Shown here one piece after another: positions 27,055-35,978 of a stretch of DNA of 64,000 bases. Origin of the DNA: Natronococcus sp. A-GB7 (GTDB lineage: Archaea; Halobacteriota; Halobacteria; Halobacteriales; Natrialbaceae); assembly GCF_029688865.1 (NCBI RefSeq), contig NZ_JARUKV010000007.1, forward strand, positions 115,124 to 179,123, read 5' to 3'. Each line of letters begins with the position of its first letter. Position 1 is the first letter of the stretch. The notes below the pieces were generated by a model that worked only from the letters and a program-made list of their open reading frames with translations, was not told the origin of the DNA and did not search any database. Both the position numbers and the translations under genes were made by a program.

Positions 27055-27235
27055 CCTCAGTCACCTCCCGGACCCAGTTCCGAGTTCGGTCGAGGTGGTC
27101 GCTCCAGCGGTCGTGCTTTCGGTCCGCTTTCGCGCAGTCCATCTGCGGATCGAAGACGCGCGGCCCGATCCCCAATCCGTTCGGGCGGATCGGCCTGCTG
27201 TCGATATCGCGCACGAACGGCCGGTCGTCGTCCAT
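27026..27235 (-). pseudogene. Chimeric relic: pgp 5' end fused to glpK 3' end
   Basis: The short frame of 69 codons has two halves. Residues 1-29 (RPFVRDIDSRPIRPNGLGIG then PRVFDP) match the start of phosphoglycolate phosphatase; the DNA aligns without gaps over 88 bases (27148-27235 against 25732-25819), about 74 percent identical by hand count. Residues 30-58 (QMDCAKADRKHDRWSDHLDR) match the end of glycerol kinase (EMDPAKADKKYDRWSDAVER). The HAD catalytic motif is lost (DIDSRPI for DIDGTLT). The frame runs on past the place where glpK stops and overlaps the following membrane protein gene. It could still be read as a leader, but it makes no functional enzyme. Confidence 0.75.
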
Positions 27236-27292
27236 ACTCGTGGATGCTCGAGGGCAGACTAAAGTCGTCTGATTTGTCGGGGTCGAGGACTC

Positions 27293-27496
27293 TCACCAGT
27301 GGTCAGGTTTGTAGGCGTTGATGAGGACGGTCACCGCCGCGAATATCAGCGCCGCGAACAGGCCGCCGACGACCGCCGCGAGCACCCGTTCTCCGAGCGA
27401 GCCGTCCGCGTACACGAACAGCAGCAGGATCATGACTCCCGTCGCGAGCATCATATTTCGTCTGTCCCGCCCGTCCAGTCCGAACCGCCAACTCAT
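27293..27496 (-). CDS. Small membrane protein, unknown function
   Basis: A 67-residue protein with two hydrophobic helices (about residues 14-32 and 38-58) and a C-terminus INAYKPDHW. The start at 27496 gives MSWRFGLDGRDRRNMML; the longer frame from 27520 adds eight residues with no support. An AT-rich promoter lies just upstream (ATCGAATCAAAATAAGG on the plus strand). No family recognised. Confidence 0.65.
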   Translation of the reverse strand: MSWRFGLDGRDRRNMMLATGVMILLLFVYADGSLGERVLAAVVGGLFAALIFAAVTVLINAYKPDHW

Positions 27497-27550
27497 AGAC
27501 AACCCGATACATCGAATCAAAATAAGGATTGCGTGTGGGGGTGGCGCCGG

Positions 27551-27964
27551 TCAGGAGCCGTCGACCGGAACCCGCTCGAGGACGGTCGCCAGCGCGGCGT
27601 ACACCGCCGCGAGCACGAGGGCGCCGACCCACAGCGCGGTCGTCGAGTCCGCGGTGACGACCATCACGACCACGGCGAGTATCGACGCGACGAACACCGC
27701 ACCGCCCGCGGCCCCCTGGTGGATCCCCCCCGTTTCGTCGCTACTGTCGGCCCCCTGTTCCGTCGTTGCGACCGATCGTCGGGCCTGATACGGCAGGAAG
27801 AACTGGACGCCGATACCCGCTCCCGCGGCGGCGACGGCGCTGAACTGCGGATCGAGGGTCGCCAGCAGGCTGATCGTAAAGAGGCCGATCGTAACCGACA
27901 TCGCCACGAGCCAGCTCCACTTGTCGACCAGTTGCACCCGTCTCGGACGCTCCACGGCGGTCAT
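27551..27964 (-). CDS. Four-helix membrane protein, unknown function
   Basis: A 137-residue integral membrane protein with about four hydrophobic segments: residues 18-36, 42-58, 86-103 and 108-127. A polar loop around residues 62-82 contains SVATTEQGADSSDETGG. The N-terminus is basic. It is divergent from the universal stress protein gene with 141 bases between them, where promoter-like AT-rich sequence for both can be seen. No function assigned. Confidence 0.75.
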   Translation of the reverse strand: MTAVERPRRVQLVDKWSWLVAMSVTIGLFTISLLATLDPQFSAVAAAGAGIGVQFFLPYQARRSVATTEQGADSSDETGGIHQGAAGGAVFVASILAVVVMVVTADSTTALWVGALVLAAVYAALATVLERVPVDGS

Positions 27965-28105
27965 GGGGATGGATACTCACGGCACCGAAATAACTGTTGT
28001 AACTGGCGGAAGCGGCGAGGTGAGGGTCGCACCTGCCACGAGCACGCCGGGACAAACGCTAATGGCCTCGTCGTGGTACAAAACACCACGGAGTGGTGAC
28101 TCAAT

Positions 28106-28657
28106 ATGTACACCGACATTCTGTATCCGACCGACGGAAGCGCGGGCGCCAGCGCCGCGTTCGACCACGCGCTCGAACTCGGCGAGCAGTACGGTGCCAC
28201 CGTCCACGTCCTGCACGCCGTCAACTCGGACTACGTCGGCTACATGGCCGGCGGCGGGAGCGAGGACGTCCCGTCGGGGATGATGAGCGAGACGGAAGCG
28301 GAGCCCGAGACCGGCATGATGGGCGGGACCGGCAACGGATCACAGACCGGTATGATGGCCGAGGATCACCGTGAACTCAAAGACGCCCTCGAGCGCCACG
28401 CGACCTCGGTCGTCGAGTCCATCGCGGGCGAGTTCGGCGACGTCGACACCGTCGCGACGGTCCAGGTCGGCAAACCGTACGAGGCGATCCTCGAGTACGT
28501 CGACGACCACGACATCGACATGATCGTCATGGGCACCCACGGACGGAGCGGTCTCGATCGCTATCTGCTCGGGAGCGTCGCCGAGAAGGTCGTTCGGATG
28601 TCCGACGTGCCGGTCGTGACGATCAGAGCCGACGAGGATGAAACGGCGAGCGAGTGA
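28106..28657 (+). CDS. Universal stress protein with Met/Gly-rich insert
   Basis: A 183-residue UspA-domain protein: start MYTDILYPTDGSAGASAAFD, the ATP-binding end VMGTHGRSGLDRYLLGSVAE then KVVRMSDVPVVTI. The nucleotide motif G-2x-G-9x-G-(S/T) is present. Compared with a normal UspA of about 145 residues, there is an insert of about 40 residues after the second strand, holding three GMM or similar methionine pairs in an acidic, glycine-rich context (residues about 48-87). Cytosolic stress protein; the insert might bind metal or partner proteins, which is inference. It interrupts the row of minus-strand glycerol genes. Confidence 0.9.
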   Translation: MYTDILYPTDGSAGASAAFDHALELGEQYGATVHVLHAVNSDYVGYMAGGGSEDVPSGMMSETEAEPETGMMGGTGNGSQTGMMAEDHRELKDALERHATSVVESIAGEFGDVDTVATVQVGKPYEAILEYVDDHDIDMIVMGTHGRSGLDRYLLGSVAEKVVRMSDVPVVTIRADEDETASE

Positions 28658-28720
28658 GCCGTCGCTCGAGCGTGTGACCGTTTCGTTCGAAAAAACATCG
28701 ACCGCCTCGGTGTCGCCCCG

Positions 28721-29677
28721 TTAGAACCCGAAGGTGGGCCAGAACGTGGCGTCGAAGACACCGATGATGACCAGCAGGGTCGCGAGCAGTCCCGACATGA
28801 AGATGCCGAACGCCGGCGGGTCGACGTGTGTCTTGCCGTGGGCGTAGAACACCCGGTTACAGAGTTCGCCCATGAACGCACCGAAGAGGCCGAACACGAT
28901 CGCGAACACCATCGCGGTCGTCGGGCCGAAGCCCGTCGCGGCGGCGCTGAACGCACCGACGGAACCGGGCAGCGTGATGTGGTGGGTGACCGGGAAGTCG
29001 TCGATGCCGAGGTTCAGGAACAGCAGGCTGGCCGCGCTGATCCCGAACGACAGCACGACGCTTCCGGTCTCGAGGTAGAGGAATCCCCCGAGTAGCCCCC
29101 CGACGAGGCCGATCATCGCGACGCCCTGGGGTTTGTACTGCCAGGGTAGCCAGATGCCGGGCGCATCCTCCTCGCCCCGTTCGGCCGGGCTCATATCGAA
29201 GATGTTCTTGCCGGTGATCTCGCCGATAATGCTGTAGCCGAAGACGACGCGGTGGACGAGCGCCGAGACGAACACCATCAGCGCGATGTTGTCGGTCCCG
29301 AACTCGACGAAGTTCAGCAATTCGACCGCTGCGAACCCGAACACCCCGAAGAGGCCCCCGACCACCAACACGTCGACGTTGTGTGTGCCGAGGGCGCTCG
29401 CGATGTCTTTCCCGTCGTCGAGATACCCCTGTTTCGCCGCGTAGGCGGCCGCGGCGGCACCGCCCGCGAACGAGACGTGCGGGCCGAAGATCGGACCGAA
29501 CCCGACCAGTCCGGTGACGGCGTCGACGTCGGCAGCGAGAAACAGCATCTCGCCCCCGATGACCATGAATCCAGTGAAGACGAACGCCGGAAGGGCTCCG
29601 ATCGACGCCGCGAAAGCCCCGCCAGCGAACGCGGCCATCCAGAAGACCGGATCCCCGAGTGCCGTTTCGAGAACCAT
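28721..29677 (-). CDS. Putative glycerol transport membrane protein, paralog 1
   Basis: A 318-residue membrane protein of about eight helices, starting with the base next to the glpK stop codon (no gap), hence in the glpK operon. Family pieces: GASIGALPAFVFTGFMVIGG reads closely to paralog 2, then VFGYSIIGEITGKNIFDMSP, SFGISAASLLFLNLGIDD and HGKTHVDPPAFGIFMSG. Genes of this type are co-transcribed with glpK in haloarchaea and have been proposed as glycerol facilitators, not of the aquaporin family. It is the shorter and presumably ancestral form of the two paralogs in this window. Confidence 0.85.
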   Translation of the reverse strand: MVLETALGDPVFWMAAFAGGAFAASIGALPAFVFTGFMVIGGEMLFLAADVDAVTGLVGFGPIFGPHVSFAGGAAAAAYAAKQGYLDDGKDIASALGTHNVDVLVVGGLFGVFGFAAVELLNFVEFGTDNIALMVFVSALVHRVVFGYSIIGEITGKNIFDMSPAERGEEDAPGIWLPWQYKPQGVAMIGLVGGLLGGFLYLETGSVVLSFGISAASLLFLNLGIDDFPVTHHITLPGSVGAFSAAATGFGPTTAMVFAIVFGLFGAFMGELCNRVFYAHGKTHVDPPAFGIFMSGLLATLLVIIGVFDATFWPTFGF

Positions 29678-31219
29678 CTAATCACTCCCGTCGGTCGCCC
29701 AGTCGAGTGAGCGCTCGACGGCGTCGCTCCATCGGTCGTACTTCTTGTCGGCCTTGGCGGGGTCCATCTCCGGGTTGAACTCGCGATCGACCTGCCAGTT
29801 GTCGCGCAGCCCCTCGGCGTCCTCCCAGTAGCCGACCGCCAGTCCGGCGGCGTACGCCGAACCGAGCGCGGTGGTCTCGTCGACGACCGGACGAACGATC
29901 TCCGAGCCGATGATGTCCGCCTGAAGCTGACAGAGGTAGTTGTTCTTGACGGCGCCGCCGTCGACTTTCAGGGACGTCATCTCGATGCCGGAGTCGGCCT
30001 CCATCGCCTCGGCGACGTCGCGGGTCTGGTAGGCGATCGACTCGAGCGTCGCCCGGACGATGTGTGCCTTCCCGGTACCGCGTGTCATTCCGACGATGGT
30101 GCCGCGGGCGCGCTGGTCCCAGTGGGGGGCACCGAGTCCCGTGAACGCCGGGACGACGTAGACGCCGTCCGTCGAGTCGACGTTGCGGGCCAGTTCGGCG
30201 GTCTGTGCCGGGTTGTCGATCAGTGAGATGTCCTCGAGCCACTCGATCGCCGCACCCGTAACGAAGATCGCCCCCTCGAGTGCGTACTGAACGGGTTCGC
30301 CCGAACGCTGGAAGCCGATAGTCGTCAGCAGGCCGTGGTCGCTCTCGACGGCCTCGTCGCCCGTGTTCATCAGGAAGAACGAGCCGGTGCCGTAGGTGTT
30401 TTTGGCCTCGCCGGCGTCGAAACAGGTCTGGCCGAACAGCGCCGCCTGCTGGTCGCCCAGGGCCCCGGCGACGGGAACCTCGGCCTCGAGGAAGCCGTCC
30501 GGGTCGGTCGAGCCGTACGTTTCCTCGTCGCTCGAGGGTCGAACCTCCGGAAGCATCGCCTCCGGGATGCCGAACTCCTCGAGGAGTTCGTCGTCCCACT
30601 CGAGGTCGTGGATGTTGTACAGCATCGTCCGCGAGGCGTTCGTCACCTCGGTGATGTGCTCACCGGTGAGGTTGTAGATCAGCCAGGTGTCGATCGTCCC
30701 GAACAGCACCTCACCCTGAGACGCCCGGTCCTGGATGTCGTCGGGTCGGGTGCGCTCCATCTTGATCGGATCGGCGTTCTCGAGGAGCCACTCGGCTTTC
30801 GTCGCCGAGAAGTAGGCGTCGGCCTCGAGTCCCGTCTTCTCCCGGACGGTCCCGACGAGATCGTCCTCCTCGAGCTGTTCGACCCGATCGGTCGTCCGCC
30901 GGTCCTGCCAGACGATGGCGTTGTGGACCGGTCGTCCCGAGTCGGCGTCCCACAGCAGCGTCGTCTCCCGCTGGTTCGTGACGCCGATCGCCTCGAGCTG
31001 GTCGGGGCTGACTCCCGCCTGGCCCAGTGCCGTCGTGATGACACTTTTCGTGTTCTCCCAGATCTCCATCGGGTCGTGTTCGACCCATCCCGGTTCCGGA
31101 TAGATCTGTTCGTGTTTCTCGTAGGCGTTGGCGACGACCTGTCCGCCGTGGTCGAACACCATAAACCTCGTTCCTGTCGTTCCCTGGTCAACCGCACCGA
31201 CGTATGTTTCTCCTGTCAT
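29678..31219 (-). CDS. glpK: Glycerol kinase
   Basis: A 513-residue FGGY-family kinase phosphorylating glycerol to sn-glycerol 3-phosphate with ATP. Motifs: N-terminal VGAVDQGTTGTRFMVFDHGG, substrate site WQDRRT, GALGDQQAALFGQTCFDAGE, TYGTGSFFLMNTG, and the C-terminal DPAKADKKYDRWSD. First gene of an operon with the membrane protein that follows without gap. GGGGTGA a few bases before the ATG can serve as ribosome binding site. Divergent from glpABC; glycerol is a major carbon source in hypersaline water because Dunaliella makes it. Confidence 0.97.
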   Translation of the reverse strand: MTGETYVGAVDQGTTGTRFMVFDHGGQVVANAYEKHEQIYPEPGWVEHDPMEIWENTKSVITTALGQAGVSPDQLEAIGVTNQRETTLLWDADSGRPVHNAIVWQDRRTTDRVEQLEEDDLVGTVREKTGLEADAYFSATKAEWLLENADPIKMERTRPDDIQDRASQGEVLFGTIDTWLIYNLTGEHITEVTNASRTMLYNIHDLEWDDELLEEFGIPEAMLPEVRPSSDEETYGSTDPDGFLEAEVPVAGALGDQQAALFGQTCFDAGEAKNTYGTGSFFLMNTGDEAVESDHGLLTTIGFQRSGEPVQYALEGAIFVTGAAIEWLEDISLIDNPAQTAELARNVDSTDGVYVVPAFTGLGAPHWDQRARGTIVGMTRGTGKAHIVRATLESIAYQTRDVAEAMEADSGIEMTSLKVDGGAVKNNYLCQLQADIIGSEIVRPVVDETTALGSAYAAGLAVGYWEDAEGLRDNWQVDREFNPEMDPAKADKKYDRWSDAVERSLDWATDGSD

Positions 31220-31527
31220 TGGTGGTCACCCCATCGTTCCGAGCGATCTCTTTACTGCCGATCGCATTCTACTGGTAAACATTTCCTACGATCATTATAA
31301 ACGTTACCGAACTCATAATATGGCCGACGTGTTTTCGTCGAATCAATATGTACAATACGGCCAGAATCTTCGGCCGACTCGTCCGAACGTCGATATACCG
31401 GTGCTTTCTGTACGTGGAGTCAATACCGATCGGAACCGGTCCGATGGCCGAACTATTCGTGTATTACTAGCGATTCCGTGTCGTCGATAAAATAAAGGGA
31501 GAGGAGCGCAAGGTACGAACGTAAGGG
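31220..31527. promoter_or_regulatory. Divergent glpK / glpABC control region
   Basis: This 308-base gap, AT-rich compared with the genes around it, has a TATA-like box for glpK (CATTATAAAC on the plus strand, 31293-31302), leaving a leader of about 50 bases, and one for glpA (GATAAAATAAA, 31486-31496) about 32 bases before its ATG. A DeoR-type repressor GlpR controls these genes in Haloferax; its site should lie here, but I cannot name it. No coding frame is credible. Confidence 0.6.
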
Positions 31528-33240
31528 ATGGCATATGACACCGAGGTTCTCGTACTCGGGGGCGGCTCGACCGGCTGTGGCATCGCCAGGGATCTGGCGA
31601 TGCGCGGCCTCGAGGTTACGCTCGTCGAGCGAGGCAATCTGACCGACGGAACGACTGGCCGAATGCACGGCCTGCTCCACAGCGGGGGGCGATACGCGGT
31701 TTCGGACCAGGCCAGCGCGGTCGAGTGTATCGAAGAAAACGAGATCCTTCGGGATATTGCCGGCCACTGCGTCGAGATGACCGGCGGGCTGTTCGTCCAG
31801 CGGCCCGAGGACGACGACGACTACTTCCGGGAGAAACTCGAGGGCTGTCGCGACTGTGACATCCCCGCGAAAGTGCTCTCGGGACGGGAGGCCCGCGAGG
31901 TCGAACCCTATCTCGCGAAAGACGTCAAACGCGCGATCCAGGTCCCCGACGGGGCGATCGATCCGTTCCGGCTCTGCGTCGCGAACGCGATCGACGCCGA
32001 GCGACACGGTGCCCGCATCGAGACCCACGCCGAGGTCGTCGATCTGCTGCGGGAGGGCGACGACATCCACGGCGTGACGGTGCGCCACGACTCCGGGCCT
32101 GGCAAGCGCACCCACAAAACGCCCGGAACGACCGAGGACATCACCGCAGAGTACGTCGTCAACGCGACCGGCGCCTGGGCCGGCCAGATCGGTGCGATGG
32201 CCGACTTGGACGTCGAGGTCCGTCCCTCGAAGGGCGTGATGACGATCATGAACGTCCGGCAGGTCGACACGGTCATCAACCGCTGTCGACCGAAGGGCGA
32301 CGCCGACATCATCGTCCCCCACGAGACGACGGCGATTCTTGGCACTACAGACGAAGAGGTCTCCGATCCCGACGACTACCCCGAGGAGCGTTGGGAGGTC
32401 GACATGATGATCGACACGCTCTCGGAGCTCGTGCCGATCCTCGAGGAGGCTCGGACGATTCGCTCGTTCTGGGGCGTGCGACCGCTGTACGAACCCCCGG
32501 GCCGGGGGACGAAGGATCCCACCGATATCACGCGCGATTTCTTCCTGCTCGATCACGAGGACCGCGACGGCGTCTCGGGCATGTCGAGCATCGTCGGCGG
32601 GAAGTTCACCACCTACCGAGCGATGGCCGAGGAGATCTCGAACCACGTCTGCGAGCAACTCGGCGTGCGGGCCTCCTGTGCGACCGCCGAGGAGGCCCTG
32701 CCGGGCAGCGAGAACCTCGCCGTCCTCGAGGAAGGAATGGACGACTTCGGGCTTCGCTCGCCGGTCGCCCGCCGGAGTAAACAGCGACTCGGGAGCCGAT
32801 CCCAGGAGGTCCTGGGTACGGACGAGCCCAACCCGGTGATCTGCCAGTGCGAGGGGGTGACCCGAGCCGAGATTCAGGACGCGATCTCACAGTCCGGCTC
32901 GGATCTCAACGCGGTCCGCATCCGGACCCGCGCCTCGATGGGCAACTGTCAGGGCGGCTTCTGCTGTGCGAACATGGCCAACGAGCTCCACCCGGAGTAC
33001 GACGAGGAGACGACCCGGGAAGCGCTCGACGAACTGTTCCAGGAGCGCTGGAAGGGTGAGCGCCACGCCCTCTGGGGCGAGCAGCTCTCCCAGGCGATGC
33101 TCAACTACGCCCTGCACGCGACGACGATGAACCGGGATAACGATCCCGCAAGCCGTACGGGGGGAGTCGACTACGGTGCGTTCGATTCGGGCGACTCGAG
33201 CGCGCGGACCCCGTCGCAGCGCCGATCCGGGGGTGACTGA
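31528..33240 (+). CDS. glpA: Anaerobic-type glycerol-3-phosphate dehydrogenase subunit A
   Basis: A 570-residue FAD subunit oxidising sn-glycerol 3-phosphate to dihydroxyacetone phosphate. The FAD motif is [20 protein letters not shown] then [10 protein letters not shown] near the N-terminus, followed by [15 protein letters not shown]. The C-terminus holds a BFD-like [2Fe-2S] domain, [13 protein letters not shown] with GNCQGGFCC. The tail after residue 540 is haloarchaeal low complexity. First gene of glpABC; its stop is one base from the glpB ATG. Confidence 0.96.
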   Translation: MAYDTEVLVLGGGSTGCGIARDLAMRGLEVTLVERGNLTDGTTGRMHGLLHSGGRYAVSDQASAVECIEENEILRDIAGHCVEMTGGLFVQRPEDDDDYFREKLEGCRDCDIPAKVLSGREAREVEPYLAKDVKRAIQVPDGAIDPFRLCVANAIDAERHGARIETHAEVVDLLREGDDIHGVTVRHDSGPGKRTHKTPGTTEDITAEYVVNATGAWAGQIGAMADLDVEVRPSKGVMTIMNVRQVDTVINRCRPKGDADIIVPHETTAILGTTDEEVSDPDDYPEERWEVDMMIDTLSELVPILEEARTIRSFWGVRPLYEPPGRGTKDPTDITRDFFLLDHEDRDGVSGMSSIVGGKFTTYRAMAEEISNHVCEQLGVRASCATAEEALPGSENLAVLEEGMDDFGLRSPVARRSKQRLGSRSQEVLGTDEPNPVICQCEGVTRAEIQDAISQSGSDLNAVRIRTRASMGNCQGGFCCANMANELHPEYDEETTREALDELFQERWKGERHALWGEQLSQAMLNYALHATTMNRDNDPASRTGGVDYGAFDSGDSSARTPSQRRSGGD

Positions 33241-33241
33241 G

Positions 33242-34525
33242 ATGGCGATAGCCGACGACGTCCTCGTGATCGGCGGCGGGATCGCAGGCGCGACCGCGGC
33301 GCTCGCCGCGGCCGAGGAGGGCGTCGACGTCCGACTCGTCACGCACAAGCAGAGCACCCTCCGGAACGCGAGCGGACTGATCGACGTGCTGGGCTACACC
33401 CACGAGGGCGAGGGCCCGATCGTCGACCCGTTCGAGCGACTCGAGGAGCTCCCGAAGGGCCACCCCTACGAGCGGGTCGGCACCGAGGCGGTCCGCGACG
33501 CGCTTTCGTTTTTCGACGAGGTCGCCGGGGACGCCTACGCCGGCGACCACACCGACTCGAACGCGCTGGTGCCGACCCACGGCGGCACCGTCAAACCGAC
33601 GGCCCGGTATCCGATCTCGACGGCCGCCGGACTGGCGAGCGTCGCCGAGGACACGCTGCTTGTCGGCTTCGAGACGCTGACCGATTTCGAGGCCCCCCTT
33701 GCTGCAGCACACCTCGAGGCCGCGGGCGCGCCGTTCTCTGCCCGTGGCGTCACCCTTCGATTCCCCGGCATCGTCCGGGACGACGCGAAGCTCACGCGGT
33801 ACGCCCACTTGCTCGACCACGAGGAGCCCGTATCGACGGGGTCTGGCGAACGCTCCGCCCGCCAGGCGCTCGCCGCGACCGTGAGACCGCACCTCGAGGG
33901 CGAGTCCCGCGTCGGGTTTCCCGCGCTACTGGGCGACGAACACGCCGCGGAGGTCCGAGCCGACCTCGCCGAGTCGCTGGGTGTCGACGTCTTCGAGGTA
34001 CCGATGGGACCGCCGAGCCTGCCGGGCATGCGCCTCGAGGACCTACTGTACGGGGCGCTCGAGGACGCCGGCGTGCGCGTAACCTCGGGCGTGCCGGTGG
34101 TCGACTACGAGACCGACGACGGGGCGATCGACCACGTGCTGGTCGATCGTCACGGCCAGGAGATCCCCCACGAGGCGAGCCAGTACGTCCTCGCGACGGG
34201 CGGGCTCGTCGGCAAGGGCGTTCGCAGCGAGCGCGAGCGCGTGTTCGAGCCGATCTTCGACTGTTACGTGCCACACGCCGACGACCGCTACGACTGGTTC
34301 GTCGACGACGTCTTCGGCGAGCAGCCCTACGCCCGGTTCGGCGTCGTTCCGGACCGGGAGCTGCGACCGCTCGACGTCGACGAGGAACCCGAGTTTTCCA
34401 ACCTGCGGGCGGCGGGGGCGGTGCTTGGCGGCTACGACTACGCGGCCGAAAAATCGGGTGCCGGCGTCTCGCTTGCGACGGGGTACGTCGCGGGCGGTCG
34501 GGCCGGCACGGAGGCGAGCAGATGA
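33242..34525 (+). CDS. glpB: Glycerol-3-phosphate dehydrogenase subunit B
   Basis: A 427-residue flavoprotein, subunit B of the GlpABC complex. It starts MAIADDVLVIGGGIAGATAA, a dinucleotide-binding fold, and contains TLRNASGLIDVLGY, LPGMRLEDLLYGALEDAGVR and a C-terminal GAVLGGYDYAAEKSGAGVSL. ATG at 33242 follows glpA after one base, so translation is probably coupled. It links GlpA to the iron-sulfur subunit GlpC at the membrane. Confidence 0.95.
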   Translation: MAIADDVLVIGGGIAGATAALAAAEEGVDVRLVTHKQSTLRNASGLIDVLGYTHEGEGPIVDPFERLEELPKGHPYERVGTEAVRDALSFFDEVAGDAYAGDHTDSNALVPTHGGTVKPTARYPISTAAGLASVAEDTLLVGFETLTDFEAPLAAAHLEAAGAPFSARGVTLRFPGIVRDDAKLTRYAHLLDHEEPVSTGSGERSARQALAATVRPHLEGESRVGFPALLGDEHAAEVRADLAESLGVDVFEVPMGPPSLPGMRLEDLLYGALEDAGVRVTSGVPVVDYETDDGAIDHVLVDRHGQEIPHEASQYVLATGGLVGKGVRSERERVFEPIFDCYVPHADDRYDWFVDDVFGEQPYARFGVVPDRELRPLDVDEEPEFSNLRAAGAVLGGYDYAAEKSGAGVSLATGYVAGGRAGTEASR

Positions 34526-34625
34526 GCGCGACCGCAGCGGTGAGTGCAGTGGCGACAGCCGCCTCGAGCGACTCGAGAAGCGCGAACGACACGAACGAGC
34601 GAAACCGACCGATACTGGTGATTCG

Positions 34626-35978
34626 ATGAGTGACGCAGAACAGCCGATGGACGATCACGTACCGGGCGAGGAAGAGGGGTTCGAGCCGATCGAGGTGTTC
34701 CCCGAGGCCGAGGAGATGGACCTCCGGCCTGGCGCCGACAACTGTTACAAGTGTTCGACCTGCGACACGAACTGTCCCGTCGCCGAGGTCGACGACGAGT
34801 TCCCCGGACCGAAGTTCCAGGGCCCCGAGCAGTGGCGGCTCAAGCGCCAGGAGGACCACGACATCGACGACTCGGTGATGAAGTGTTCGAACTGCATGCG
34901 CTGTGACAGCGCCTGCCCCTCCGAGGTTCCCCTCTCCCAGATGCACAACACCGCTCGGGCCGAGTACGTCGAGGAGAACATGAGCAAGCTCTCCCGGGAG
35001 TACTGGCGCAACCGGATGCTCTCGAACTACCGAAAGCTGGCGCCGATCGCCGCGACCTTCCCCCGGACCGCCAACTTCGTGATGGGGCTGTCGGTCACCC
35101 AGTGGATGGGCGAGAAGGTGATGGGGATCGCCGGCGACCGGGAGTTCCCTGAGTTCGCGACCCAGACGTTCCGCGGCTGGTGGGCCGAGCGCGGCGGCAA
35201 CGATACCTCGAGGGAGCGAGCGCGGGCGGCTCGAGCCGAACGCGGCGAGGACCTCGAGAACCCTCACAAGCGGATCGCGTACTTCCACGGCTGTTACTCG
35301 AACTACAACACGCCGGAGGTCGCAAAGGCGCTCGTCCGGGTCTACGAACAGCTCGGCTACGAGGTGATGGTCCCCGAGCAGGCCTGTTCCGGGACGCCGA
35401 TGTTCGCCAACGGGATGCTCGAGGACGCCCGCCGAGCCGCCGAGACCAACGTCCGCGAGCTCGCCGACGCGATCGAAGACGGCGCCGATATCGTCGCCTC
35501 CTGTAGCTCGTGTTCGATGTCGATCCGCCAGGAGTATCCCGAGCTGTTCGACTTCGAGGGCACCGAAGACGTCGCCGCGAACACCTGGGACGCCGTCGAG
35601 TATCTCCGGGTCCACGAGGACCTGACGGGCGAGCTCGAGGGGACCGCTGTCGATGCGGAGTTCGCCTACCACGCGCCGTGTCACGCCCGCAACCAGGGAC
35701 TGGACGGTCAGACCGTCGAGGTGCTGAGCGCGATCGACGGGATCGACGTCGAAGACGTCGGCGACTCCTGTTCGGGCATCTCCGGAACGTACGGCTGGAA
35801 GGAGGAGAACTACGAAACCTCCATGAAGATCGGCGAGGAGATGTTCGAACACATGGAAGACGCGGAAGCGACGACCGGACTCACGGAGTGTCCGACCTGT
35901 TCGATGCAGATGGGCCACGGCACCGGCTACGAGATCACCCACACCCTCGAGGTCCTCGAGGCCGCGCTCGTCGACTGA
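34626..35978 (+). CDS. glpC: Glycerol-3-phosphate dehydrogenase subunit C
   Basis: A 450-residue iron-sulfur subunit passing electrons from GlpAB to the quinone pool. Two 4Fe-4S ferredoxin motifs lie near the N-terminus (CYKCSTCDTNCPV and CSNCMRCDSACPSE), followed by two cysteine-rich CCG domains: HGCYSNYNTPEVAKALVR with CSSCSMSIRQEYPEL, and APCHARNQGLDGQTVEVL with CPTCSMQMGHGTGY. The start at 34626 gives MSDAEQPMDDHVPGEEEGFE; the longer open frame would overlap glpB. There is a 100-base gap after glpB with no second gene. Confidence 0.95.
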   Translation: MSDAEQPMDDHVPGEEEGFEPIEVFPEAEEMDLRPGADNCYKCSTCDTNCPVAEVDDEFPGPKFQGPEQWRLKRQEDHDIDDSVMKCSNCMRCDSACPSEVPLSQMHNTARAEYVEENMSKLSREYWRNRMLSNYRKLAPIAATFPRTANFVMGLSVTQWMGEKVMGIAGDREFPEFATQTFRGWWAERGGNDTSRERARAARAERGEDLENPHKRIAYFHGCYSNYNTPEVAKALVRVYEQLGYEVMVPEQACSGTPMFANGMLEDARRAAETNVRELADAIEDGADIVASCSSCSMSIRQEYPELFDFEGTEDVAANTWDAVEYLRVHEDLTGELEGTAVDAEFAYHAPCHARNQGLDGQTVEVLSAIDGIDVEDVGDSCSGISGTYGWKEENYETSMKIGEEMFEHMEDAEATTGLTECPTCSMQMGHGTGYEITHTLEVLEAALVD

